DNA from: Streptantibioticus rubrisoli
Lineage (GTDB): Bacteria > Actinomycetota > Actinomycetes > Streptomycetales > Streptomycetaceae
Length of the DNA stretch: 64,000 bases
NCBI RefSeq assembly: GCF_024436055.1
Contig: NZ_JANFNH010000010.1
Location: 62,001-126,000, forward strand
Direction: 5' to 3'
The notes below the pieces were generated by a model. That model did no database searches. It was not told where the DNA came from and was given only the letters and a program-made list of their open reading frames with translations. Positions 55,692-63,656 of the stretch are shown here, piece by piece. The first letter of the stretch is position 1; each line of letters starts with the position of its first letter. The position numbers and the translations under genes were made by a program.

Positions 55692-56870
55692 TCAGTACAC
55701 CGGCTTTTCGGGCTCGATCTGGTTCACCCACCCGATCACGCCCCCGCCCACATGGACCGCGTCCGCGAAGCCCGCGTTCTTCAGGACGGCCAGCACCTCG
55801 GCGGAGCGGACACCCGTCTTGCAGTGCAGGACGATCCGCTTGTCCTGGGGCAGGTCCTGAAGCGCGTTGCCCATCAGGAACTCGTTCTTCGGGATCAGCC
55901 GGGCACCGGGAATCGACACGATCTCGTACTCGTTGGGCTCGCGTACGTCGATGATGTCGATCTTCTCGCCCGCGTCGATCCACTCCTTGAGCTGCCGGGG
56001 AGTGATCGTGGACCCGGCGGCGGCCTGCTGGGCCTCCTCGGAGACCACACCGCAGAACGCCTCGTAGTCGATCAGCTCGGTCACCGTCGGGTTCTTGCCG
56101 CAGACCGCGCACTCGGGGTCCTTGCGGACCTTGACCTGCCGGTACCGCATCTCCAGGGCGTCATAGATCATCAGCCGCCCGACCAGCGGGTCACCGACTC
56201 CGGTGAGCACCTTGATCGCCTCGGTCACCTGGATCGCGCCGATCGACGCGCACAGCACGCCCAGCACGCCGCCCTCGGCGCAGCTGGGGACCATGCCGGG
56301 CGGCGGCGGCTCGGGGTACAGGCAGCGGTAGCACGGCCCGTACTCGCTCCAGAAGACCGACGCCTGGCCGTCGAAGCGGTAGATGGAGCCCCACACGTAC
56401 GGCTTGTTCAGCAGCACGCACGCGTCGTTGACCAGGTACCGCGTGGCGAAGTTGTCCGTACCGTCGACGATCAGGTCGTACTGGGCGAAGATCTCCAGCA
56501 CGTTGGAGGACTCCAGCCGCTCCTGGTGGAGGACGACGTTCACATACGGGTTGATGCCCAGCACCGAGTCCCGCGCCGACTCGGCCTTGGACCGTCCGAT
56601 GTCGGACTGGCTGTGGATGATCTGGCGCTGCAGGTTCGACTCATCGACCTCGTCGAACTCGACGATGCCGAGCGTGCCGACGCCCGCCGCGGCGAGGTAC
56701 ATCAGCGCCGGGGAGCCAAGGCCGCCAGCGCCGACGCACAGCACCTTCGCGTTCTTCAGCCGCTTCTGCCCGTCCATCCCCACGTCGGGGATGATCAGGT
56801 GACGGGAGTACCTGCGGACCTCGTCAACGGTGAGCTCGGTAGCGGGCTCGACCAGGGGTGGCAGCGACAC
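55692..56870 (-). CDS. moeZ: MoeZ, adenylyltransferase/sulphurtransferase
   Basis: Activates ubiquitin-like sulphur carriers (for molybdopterin, cysteine or thiamine synthesis) and loads them with sulphur. It has 392 residues. The E1-like domain has VGAGGLGSPALMYLAAAGVG and zinc cysteines in CYRC and CAVCG; the rhodanese domain ends with the active loop HCKTGVRSAEVL, whose Cys is intact. GTG at 56870, with GGAG five bases upstream, is chosen over the longer frame to 57053. A perfect sigma-R promoter lies 73 bases upstream; the S. coelicolor orthologue (moeB) is remembered as a sigma-R target. Confidence 0.95.
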   Translation of the reverse strand: MSLPPLVEPATELTVDEVRRYSRHLIIPDVGMDGQKRLKNAKVLCVGAGGLGSPALMYLAAAGVGTLGIVEFDEVDESNLQRQIIHSQSDIGRSKAESARDSVLGINPYVNVVLHQERLESSNVLEIFAQYDLIVDGTDNFATRYLVNDACVLLNKPYVWGSIYRFDGQASVFWSEYGPCYRCLYPEPPPPGMVPSCAEGGVLGVLCASIGAIQVTEAIKVLTGVGDPLVGRLMIYDALEMRYRQVKVRKDPECAVCGKNPTVTELIDYEAFCGVVSEEAQQAAAGSTITPRQLKEWIDAGEKIDIIDVREPNEYEIVSIPGARLIPKNEFLMGNALQDLPQDKRIVLHCKTGVRSAEVLAVLKNAGFADAVHVGGGVIGWVNQIEPEKPVY

Positions 56871-56942
56871 GGGGACTCCGTTGGTCGGTTTGTCGATAAG
56901 GAACGGCTCACCCCGCGGGCGCGGGGAGGGCACGTTCCTGGT

Positions 56943-56968
56943 AACACTGCCACGTCCGTCGGCATTCC
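56943..56968 (-). promoter_or_regulatory. Sigma-R promoter of moeZ
   Basis: On the minus strand GGAAT (56964-56968), exactly 18 bases, then GTT (56943-56945). It fits the sigma-R consensus perfectly and reads into moeZ with a leader of about 65 bases. Confidence 0.85.
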
Positions 56969-57049
56969 GAGACACCCGTTCCGGTGTGCGAGACACTTCG
57001 CGACCATATGCCGGGCAAGCCCGGATACGCGGACTAACCGATCCCGGCC

Positions 57050-57784
57050 TCACCGGCTGGGCGGCGACTGGTTTCGCAGCATTTCGACCGCTTCGTTCCA
57101 GTAACCGGGTGGCTCGTGCCAGGGATCGGTACCGCCCGCACCGTCCTGGTCGGTGAAGTGCACCGTCGCCGCGCCCTGCCAGCGGGCGATCCGCATCGCC
57201 GTCTCAAGATGCGGTCGCGGCACGCTGTGCACGAGATGGCAGAACCGCTCCGGCGGGTGCTCCGCCGTCCACTGCGGCGCCTGCGACCAGCGGTACCGCG
57301 TCCACGGACCGAGATAGGTCACCAACTGATCGGCCGCCTCCGCATACCCGGGGTACGGGTGGATCCCGTGCCCCAGCACCAGATGGCTGTCCGCGCCGTC
57401 CGCCATGGCGTGCAGCGTGGACGCCACCCGGCGGCACTCCGGTAGCCAGTCGCGGTCGGTGGGAGCCCGGTCGAGGTAGAAGCCGGTGACCCCGTACCAG
57501 TCCATGAAGTGGTGTGCCTCGCCCACCAGTTGGGCGAAGGTCCGCCCGCCGTACGCGGTGTTCAGCCGCCCCAGAACCCGCGCCCCGGCCTCCCGCAGCC
57601 GGGTCACCACCTCGGCGTACCGCCGATCGCGCCGCCGCCCCGGGTCCTGTGCCGAATCCACCACCACCCAGTGCAGCGGCGCCCCCACCGCCCGGGCCAG
57701 CTCGACCCACCCGGCGGCGCCCGGGGCGGCCCGCACCGGCACGCCGAAGCCCGCCAGCGTGACGCCCGAGGTCAGATGCGGCAT
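57050..57784 (-). CDS. Spherulin-4 family (GH135/GH114-like) glycosidase
   Basis: A 244-residue TIM-barrel-type protein. Acidic residues at strand ends (VVDSAQDPG, TGFYLDRAPTD) are possible catalytic groups, and RLNTAYGGRTFAQLVGEAHHFMDWYG is typical of the family. Fungal Sph3 (GH135) cleaves galactosaminogalactan. No signal peptide is visible, so it may act inside the cell or leave by another route. Last gene of a five-gene operon; it overlaps the epimerase gene by 13 bases. Confidence 0.88.
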   Translation of the reverse strand: MPHLTSGVTLAGFGVPVRAAPGAAGWVELARAVGAPLHWVVVDSAQDPGRRRDRRYAEVVTRLREAGARVLGRLNTAYGGRTFAQLVGEAHHFMDWYGVTGFYLDRAPTDRDWLPECRRVASTLHAMADGADSHLVLGHGIHPYPGYAEAADQLVTYLGPWTRYRWSQAPQWTAEHPPERFCHLVHSVPRPHLETAMRIARWQGAATVHFTDQDGAGGTDPWHEPPGYWNEAVEMLRNQSPPSR

Positions 57785-58689
57785 GCCGCCTCCATCCAGA
57801 TGTCCGCCAGCGACTCGTCGAGCCCGATCCGCGGCCGCCAGCCGAGCCGGTCCCGCGCGGTGCGCACATCGGCCTGCTGCCAGGCCCCGCAGCCGTCCGG
57901 GTACGGCGCCGAGCCCGCGGCGGGCACCACCGCCGCCTCGTCCAGCTCGTGCAGCGCGCCACCGAATCCCGCGGCCCGCGCCAGATGGGCGACGGCGTCC
58001 CGCAGCCGGACGGCCCGGCCGGTGCCGATGTTGACCACGCCCTGCGCGGCGGAGAGAGAAGCGGCGTGCACGGCGCGCGCGATGTCCCTCACGTCCACGA
58101 AGTCCCGTTGCATGCCGAGGCCGCCGAGCTTGAGGTCACCGTCGCCGTTCTGCATCGCCCGGCGCAGTGCCTCGGCCAGCCGCCCCAGCGGGGAGGCGGC
58201 CGGGGTGCCGGGGCCGACCGGTGAGAAGACCCGCAGCACGATGGCGTCAAGACTGGAGCCGAGGACGAGTTCGGTGGCGGCCAGCTTGCTCACCCCGTAC
58301 GGCCCGCCCGGCCGCGGCACCGCGTCCTCACTGGTCGAGGAGCCGGTGGGCGAGGGGCCGTACTCCGAGGCGCAGCCGAGGTGGACCAGGCGGGCGCCGC
58401 AACTGCTGCGGCGCAGCGCCTCGCAGACCGTGGCGACGGCCACCGTGTTGTGCCGGGTCAGTTCGCGGGCCCCGCCCCGGGTGGTGCCCGCGCAGTTGAC
58501 GACGACGCCGGGGTGCACCGCGTCGAGGAACCGGGCGAGCGCACCGGGACTGCCGGTGGACAGGTCGAAGCGCACGTCGGAGTCGTCGCGGCGGCCGAGC
58601 GCGGTGAGCTGGACGGCGGGGTCGGCGAGCAAGCGCTCGGCCACATGGCGGCCGAGGAACCCGTCGGCGCCTAGCAGTAGCACTCTCAT
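57772..58689 (-). CDS. NAD-dependent sugar epimerase/dehydratase
   Basis: An extended SDR of 305 residues. The N-terminal dinucleotide motif is LLLGADGFLGRHVAERLL; the catalytic pair is YGVSK (Tyr and Lys), with Ser/Cys-rich GCASEYGPS before it. Such enzymes make or alter nucleotide sugars; the exact substrate is unknown. A UDP-GlcNAc 4-epimerase role would suit the operon. The ATG at 58689 overlaps the stop of the preceding small ORF (ATGA). Confidence 0.9.
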   Translation of the reverse strand: MRVLLLGADGFLGRHVAERLLADPAVQLTALGRRDDSDVRFDLSTGSPGALARFLDAVHPGVVVNCAGTTRGGARELTRHNTVAVATVCEALRRSSCGARLVHLGCASEYGPSPTGSSTSEDAVPRPGGPYGVSKLAATELVLGSSLDAIVLRVFSPVGPGTPAASPLGRLAEALRRAMQNGDGDLKLGGLGMQRDFVDVRDIARAVHAASLSAAQGVVNIGTGRAVRLRDAVAHLARAAGFGGALHELDEAAVVPAAGSAPYPDGCGAWQQADVRTARDRLGWRPRIGLDESLADIWMEAACRI

Positions 58690-58829
58690 CGGGCGCCGCC
58701 CCGCTTCGTCCATACGCCGAGGGACAGCAGTGCGCCGCAGCCGACGGCCCCGGGGGCCGCGAGCGCCGGGTCACCGACCGTTCGGCCGCCGGAACAGCTC
58801 GCTCCGGCAGGCCGCACATACAAGGTCAT
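58686..58829 (-). CDS. Small ORF between membrane protein and epimerase
   Basis: A 47-residue ORF (begins MTLYVRPAGASCSGG, ends LSLGVWTKRGGAR). AGGAG lies eight bases before its ATG, inside the stop of the upstream gene, and its own stop overlaps the epimerase ATG. The middle (ALAAPGAVGCGALLSLGVW) could be one short membrane helix. It may be a real small protein or just a coupling device that carries ribosomes to the epimerase. Confidence 0.55.
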   Translation of the reverse strand: MTLYVRPAGASCSGGRTVGDPALAAPGAVGCGALLSLGVWTKRGGAR

Positions 58830-58841
58830 CTCTCATGCTCC

Positions 58842-59999
58842 TCAAGGGACTTGCGTAAAACCGCTGGATGGATCACCGGCCACTGCCCGGTCGGCGAGGG
58901 CAGGGCGGACATGGGTGGTGGCACGGTCACCGCCGTGCGCACTGGTGTGGCCGAGGGCGGACATCGCGTACCCGATCAGGGCGACCGCGGCGGTGGCGCA
59001 CGCCACGGCCTGGACGGACCCGGGCCCCGCGGCGCCGATCAGGGCGCGCGTGGGCGAGCCGCAGAACCGCAACACCGGGATACGGCCGAGGAGTTGGGCG
59101 CCGAGAGCGAGGACCTCGATGGCGCAGGCCCCGCCGGTGCCCACCACGGCGACAGCCGGAAAGCCGTGTACGGCGAGCAGTCGGGCGGTGAACAGCAGCA
59201 GCCCGAGCGCCACAACACCGCCCAGCGCCACCGGATCGGGCCGTGCGCCGTGGGCCAGTACCGCGCAACAGGTGGCGAGCGACGCGGACAGCGCCAGGGT
59301 GAACAGGCCGAGCGTCGCCAACAGCGATGGCCGGATCCCGGCGGCGAACTCCGCCAGCCCGTGGCTGACGGCCAACACCGCCCGAGCCCGCAGCGCGAAC
59401 CGGCGGGCGCACCAGGCCGCGGGCGGCAGCGCGAGGGAGCAGGCCAGCAGCCCTGTGGCGGCAAGGGGTGCGGCGGTCAGCGACCACGGCCCGTAGAGCG
59501 CGAAGGCGAGCAGCCAGCAGACGCACCACGCGCCACCCGAGGCGGGTACGGCCCGCAGCGGCCCGCGGCGCAGCGCGGTACGGGCCGCCGCGAGGGCGAG
59601 CAACAGGGTGCCGCCACCGATGACGGCGCCCCGCGCCGGGAGGGCGCACCAGACGGCTGTACCGGCCGCGCAGACGACCGCTGGCAACAGATGCCACGCG
59701 AGCCGATATACCGTCAACTCATCTGCGGTAGGCCGTTGTTGGGGTACGTCAACGGGGGTTTCCCGTGGTACGCGTGCGTACAGCTCCTCGGCGAGGGAGA
59801 AGACGTCCCGGTGCCGGAACTGGGCGGCGGTGCGGTCGGTGATGCCGTGCGCTTCGAGGCCTGCGGCGATCTCCAGTGGGTCGACCGCGCAGGCACACAG
59901 CTCGTAGTGCCGTCGTATCAGGAGCAGCACCGGATCGGCCGGTCCGCGGCGACGTGCCGACGGCTCGGCCGGGTCCGGCGTGGTACGCGGGTCGGTCAT
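58842..59999 (-). CDS. Polytopic membrane protein of the glycan operon
   Basis: A 385-residue protein. The first 100 residues are cytosolic and helical (LLLIRRHYELCACAVDPLEI, then LEAHGITDRTAAQFRHRDVF). About nine hydrophobic helices follow to residue 370, many Ala/Leu-rich. The size and helices would suit a polysaccharide export or assembly component, but I see no diagnostic PelG/Wzx motif. The ATG overlaps the stop of the glycosyltransferase gene (ATGA). Function inferred only from the neighbours. Confidence 0.85.
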   Translation of the reverse strand: MTDPRTTPDPAEPSARRRGPADPVLLLIRRHYELCACAVDPLEIAAGLEAHGITDRTAAQFRHRDVFSLAEELYARVPRETPVDVPQQRPTADELTVYRLAWHLLPAVVCAAGTAVWCALPARGAVIGGGTLLLALAAARTALRRGPLRAVPASGGAWCVCWLLAFALYGPWSLTAAPLAATGLLACSLALPPAAWCARRFALRARAVLAVSHGLAEFAAGIRPSLLATLGLFTLALSASLATCCAVLAHGARPDPVALGGVVALGLLLFTARLLAVHGFPAVAVVGTGGACAIEVLALGAQLLGRIPVLRFCGSPTRALIGAAGPGSVQAVACATAAVALIGYAMSALGHTSAHGGDRATTHVRPALADRAVAGDPSSGFTQVP

Positions 60000-61687
60000 G
60001 CCTCCTCCCCGAGCGCGCCCACGGCGGCCGGTTGGCGGCGGGTCCCGCGCACCGCCCAGGCGGGGGCGCGTTCGGCACGTCGGCGGGCGCCGGAGGCGGG
60101 GCGCCAGCTTCCGGGCAGATGAGCCTCGGCGGGCAGCGCGAAGAGGGCGGACGCGGTGTGCGGGGCGGCGGGGCGGCGGTGGGCGACGAGGTCCAGATAG
60201 ATCTCGCGGAAGGCGGCGACGCTCTGTTCGGCGGTGAACAGTTCCAGCGCGCGGGCGCGGGCGGCGGCGCCCAGGCGTGCCCGGCGGCGCGGGTCGCGCA
60301 GTAGCTCGACGCAGGCGTCGGCGAGGGCGCTCGGATTGCGCGGTGGCACGATCAGTCCGGTGCCGCCGATCACCTCGCGGACCGCGCCCACATCGGTGGA
60401 GACGGTGGCCCGGGCGCAGAACATCGCCTCGACCAAGGTGGTGGGGAACCCCTCGACAACGCTGGAGAGCACCAGCACGCCACCGGCCGCGTACGCGTCG
60501 GCGGGTGTGGGCACGTACGGCGAGCCGATCTCCTCGAAGGCGACCGGATTCTCGCCCGGATGGTGGCTGTCCACGGCCTCGTCGGGGAACAGCTGGGTGG
60601 CGAGCGCACGGCACTGTGCCAGGTAGTCGGCCCGGCCGCCGCCCGAGACGAGCCGCAGCCGGGCCGTCGGCACGGCAAGCCGCACCCGGGTGAACGCGTG
60701 CAACAGCGCCACCAGGTCCTTCGCGGGCTCGACCCGGCCGACCCACACCAACGTCGCATCGTCCTCTTCCGCCGATCCGGACTCGGCGGCCTCGCCGATC
60801 GCGGCGAGTCGTGCGGCGTCGATGCCCGGGTGGACCGTCCGGATCTTCGCGCCGGTCCCGCCACAGCGTTCCTGCCAGCGGCGGATGTGGCCGTTGCCGG
60901 GGGTGAGCAGGGCGGCCGTACGGTAGGACTCGGCGGCCAGCCGCCGGTACAGCGCGGCCAGCAACGCCCTTGCGCGCAGCGGGAGTCGGGCGTGCTCGCC
61001 GCCCAGGTAGTGGTCGCGGAGCCGGACGGTGTACTCGGTGACCAGCAGCGGGGTGGCGAGGTGGCGGGCGGCGAGCAGTCCCGGCAGGGTGGCCGGTCCA
61101 CCCGAGGTGGCGTGGCAGAGGTCGGCGGCGCCCAGGGTGTGTTGGTCGTACCAGGGGGCGGACAGCGGGCGCAGTGCGCGCTCCAGCGCCTCGCTGGCGG
61201 TCAGCAGGTCGCTGGCGGTGGCGCCGCCCAGCAGGGGGTCGGCGCCGGGTGCCCGGCAGGCGGCTTCCAGGGCCCGCACGGCGGCTTCCGAGCGGAGGGC
61301 GGCGGGCAGGCCGCCGTGTTCGTGGGCCAAGTCGGCCAGGCCGTAGAGACCGTTGGCGAAACGGTCCGCCAGATCGACGGCGCCGGGTGGGTCGGGGCGG
61401 GCGGTGAGGGCGGCCGCCAACTCCTGGTAGCAGTCCAGGAAGCGGCGGCGCGTTACGCGTCCGCGCGGCGCGCCGTCTGGGGGCGGCCCCCACAGCGGGT
61501 GGGTGTGTACGGCGCGTACGCCGGGGTGGCGTTCGGCCAGCCGCTCCGGGGTGTCCTGGGGGTCGCGGCACAGCGCGTACAACTCGAAGTCGTGGTCGTT
61601 CAGGCCGTGGACCAGGCGGTCGCACCATGCCAGAGGGTCGCCCTTGGGGCGCCGCTTGGCACCCTCCGTCAGCAACGCTATGCGCAT
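59996..61687 (-). CDS. PelF-like GT4 glycosyltransferase (DUF3492)
   Basis: A cytosolic retaining glycosyltransferase of 563 residues. The N-terminal half resembles DUF3492 (MRIALLTEGAKRRPKGDPLA, then WCDRLVHGL), as in PelF. The C-terminal GT4 domain has LVWVGRVEPAKDLVALLHAF, and the EX7E donor-site motif in SSVVEGFPTTLVEAMFC. PelF polymerises an amino-sugar chain in Pel synthesis. The ATG at 61687 is chosen because the motif-bearing N-terminus starts there; the frame is open to 61981. First gene of the operon, preceded by a hairpin-containing leader. Confidence 0.9.
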   Translation of the reverse strand: MRIALLTEGAKRRPKGDPLAWCDRLVHGLNDHDFELYALCRDPQDTPERLAERHPGVRAVHTHPLWGPPPDGAPRGRVTRRRFLDCYQELAAALTARPDPPGAVDLADRFANGLYGLADLAHEHGGLPAALRSEAAVRALEAACRAPGADPLLGGATASDLLTASEALERALRPLSAPWYDQHTLGAADLCHATSGGPATLPGLLAARHLATPLLVTEYTVRLRDHYLGGEHARLPLRARALLAALYRRLAAESYRTAALLTPGNGHIRRWQERCGGTGAKIRTVHPGIDAARLAAIGEAAESGSAEEDDATLVWVGRVEPAKDLVALLHAFTRVRLAVPTARLRLVSGGGRADYLAQCRALATQLFPDEAVDSHHPGENPVAFEEIGSPYVPTPADAYAAGGVLVLSSVVEGFPTTLVEAMFCARATVSTDVGAVREVIGGTGLIVPPRNPSALADACVELLRDPRRRARLGAAARARALELFTAEQSVAAFREIYLDLVAHRRPAAPHTASALFALPAEAHLPGSWRPASGARRRAERAPAWAVRGTRRQPAAVGALGEEA

Positions 61688-62012
61688 CCGCGCACCCCTT
61701 CGTGACCTGGGACAAGACGACGGGGCTGACGCTATGCCGATATGACGGCTCCTCGGCGGACGGTTGTCCGCCGCGCCACCAAAAGGGGTGAACGGTCGTA
61801 ACTTTCCCTCCACCCCACCGTTCCGCGCGCTAAACGCTTCGCTGGAAAGTGCCGCGATGTGCAGTCGATCGGCTGCGGCACCGTCGTGGCTGGTCGCGCC
61901 CACGCGGCGGAGCCGCGCATGAACACAGCCCCGCGCCCCTTCAGGGAGAAGGGTTCTGGGGGTTTGGGGACAGGCCCCCAAACCCCCAGGAAGAAGCCCC
62001 GGCGGCGGGCGG
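61688..62012. other. Intergenic stretch: leader hairpin and Streptomyces-type repeat
   Basis: 325 bases without a gene. CGGCGGAC/GTCCGCCG (61754-61773) is a perfect hairpin in the presumed leader of the glycosyltransferase gene. From about 61866 to 61990 the minus strand reads CCCTGAAGGGGCGCGGGGCT, a GCGGCTCCGCCGC hairpin and GCGCGACCAGCC, a type of sequence I remember as recurring between Streptomyces genes. A 12-base-pair hairpin (GGGGGTTTGGGG arms, 61958-61987) ends it, 25 bases from the ABC transporter stop, and may be its terminator. Confidence 0.6.
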
Positions 62013-63656
62013 TCAGGCCAAGGGCACCGGGTGGCGGGCGGCGCGGCGGAGGGTCGCTTCGGTCGGGTCCAGGACGGGGACCGCGGACAGCAGGCCCTTG
62101 GTGTAGGGGTGCTGGGGCGATTCGTACACCTCGTCCGCCGTGCCGAGCTCGACCACCGCCCCGCGCCGCATGACCGCGACGCGGTCGCTCACCTGCCGTA
62201 CGACCGCCAGGTCATGGGCGATGAAGACCAGGGAAAGCCCCAGGTCCCGCTGCAACTCCCCGAGCAGCTCGACCACTTGCGCCTGGGTCGTCACATCCAG
62301 CGCGGAGACCGGCTCGTCGCAGACGATCAGCCGGGGTTCCGGGGCGAGCGCCCGGGCGATGCCGACGCGTTGCCGCTGGCCGCCGGAGAACTCGTGCGGA
62401 TAGCGGTGGTACCACTCGGGGTCGAGCCCGACCCGCTCCAGCAGTTCACCGACCCGCAGCCGGATCCGCCGGTCGTCCAGCCGTCCGGCCGCCCGCAGCG
62501 GATCGGCGATGGACTCGCCGATGCTGCGCCGCGGATTGAGTGAGGAGACCGGGTCCTGGAACACCATCTGCAACTCGTGCCGCAGCGGGCGCAGCGCCTT
62601 CTCGCCGAGCGCCCCGATGTCCTGTCCGCGGTACCGCAGTTGGCCCGCGGTGGGGTCGAGCAGCCGCACCAGCATCCGCCCCAGCGTGGTCTTGCCGGAG
62701 CCCGACTCGCCGACCACGCCCAGCGTCTCCCCCGCCCGTACGGTGAGCGACACCCCGTCCACGGCGGTCACCCTCGCTCCGCGCCGCCCGAACTCCCGCC
62801 GCAGGCCGACCGCTTCGAGCAGGGCGTCCCCGCCCGTGGTGGACGAGCCGCCCACGGGCACCGGCGCGTCCACCCGCGGCACGGCCGACAGCAGCTCCCG
62901 GGTGTACGTCTCGCGCGGCGCCCCCAGCACCTCGGTGACCGGGCCGCGCTCCACCGCACGGCCGTCCTTCATCACCAGGACCTGGTCCACGCTGCCCGCG
63001 ACCACCCCGAGGTCATGGGTCACCAGCAGCAGCCCGGCGCCGGTCTCGGCGCGCAGTTCGTGCAGCAGGTCGAGGATCTGCGCCTGGACGGTGACGTCCA
63101 GCGCGGTCGTCGGTTCGTCGGCGATCAGCAGCCGCGGCTCGCAGGCCAGTGCCATGGCGATCAGCGCGCGCTGCCGCATGCCGCCGCTGAACTCGTGCGG
63201 GCGGGACCGTGCCCGGCGCGCCGCGTCCGGGATGCCGACCCGGTCCAGCACCTCGACGGCCCGGGCCCGCGCCGCCCGCCGGGTCACCTGGCGGTGCACC
63301 CGGTAGACCTCGGCGATCTGGTCACCGACCGGGTGGTAGGGGTCGAGCGCGGAGAGCGGGTCCTGGAAGACCATGGCGGCCAACTCCCCGCGCACCCGGC
63401 GCAGTTCGGTGTCGTCGACGCGCAGCACGTCCACGCCTCCGACCCGCACCGAACCGCTCACCCGCGCCCCCGTGCCCCGGTGCAGCCCGAGCAGCCCGAA
63501 CGCCACCGTGCTCTTGCCGGAACCGGACTCGCCGACGATGCCGAGCGCCTGCCCGGCCTCCAGGGTGAGGTCAAGCCCGTCCACGGCCCGTACGAACGAG
63601 TCCGCGACCGGGAACTCGACGGTGAGGCCGCTGACTTCGACCAGAGGCTCGCTCAT
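62013..63656 (-). CDS. Dipeptide-type ABC transporter ATPase, two nucleotide-binding domains
   Basis: A 547-residue fusion equivalent to DppD plus DppF. Each half has a full set of motifs: Walker A GESGSGKST and GESGSGKTT, signatures FSGGMRQRALIAMAL and FSGGQRQRVGIARAL, Walker B LLIADEPTTALD and LIVCDEPVSALD, plus the oligopeptide-type C-terminal extension after each. It powers import of peptides, nickel or other solutes. Its ATG overlaps the permease stop (ATGA). Confidence 0.94.
   Translation of the reverse strand: MSEPLVEVSGLTVEFPVADSFVRAVDGLDLTLEAGQALGIVGESGSGKSTVAFGLLGLHRGTGARVSGSVRVGGVDVLRVDDTELRRVRGELAAMVFQDPLSALDPYHPVGDQIAEVYRVHRQVTRRAARARAVEVLDRVGIPDAARRARSRPHEFSGGMRQRALIAMALACEPRLLIADEPTTALDVTVQAQILDLLHELRAETGAGLLLVTHDLGVVAGSVDQVLVMKDGRAVERGPVTEVLGAPRETYTRELLSAVPRVDAPVPVGGSSTTGGDALLEAVGLRREFGRRGARVTAVDGVSLTVRAGETLGVVGESGSGKTTLGRMLVRLLDPTAGQLRYRGQDIGALGEKALRPLRHELQMVFQDPVSSLNPRRSIGESIADPLRAAGRLDDRRIRLRVGELLERVGLDPEWYHRYPHEFSGGQRQRVGIARALAPEPRLIVCDEPVSALDVTTQAQVVELLGELQRDLGLSLVFIAHDLAVVRQVSDRVAVMRRGAVVELGTADEVYESPQHPYTKGLLSAVPVLDPTEATLRRAARHPVPLA

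Noticed and set aside
55909..55934. Exact GGAAT-N18-GTT match on the plus strand inside moeZ
   Set aside because: It is antisense within a coding region and no plus-strand gene follows, so it is most likely a chance match.
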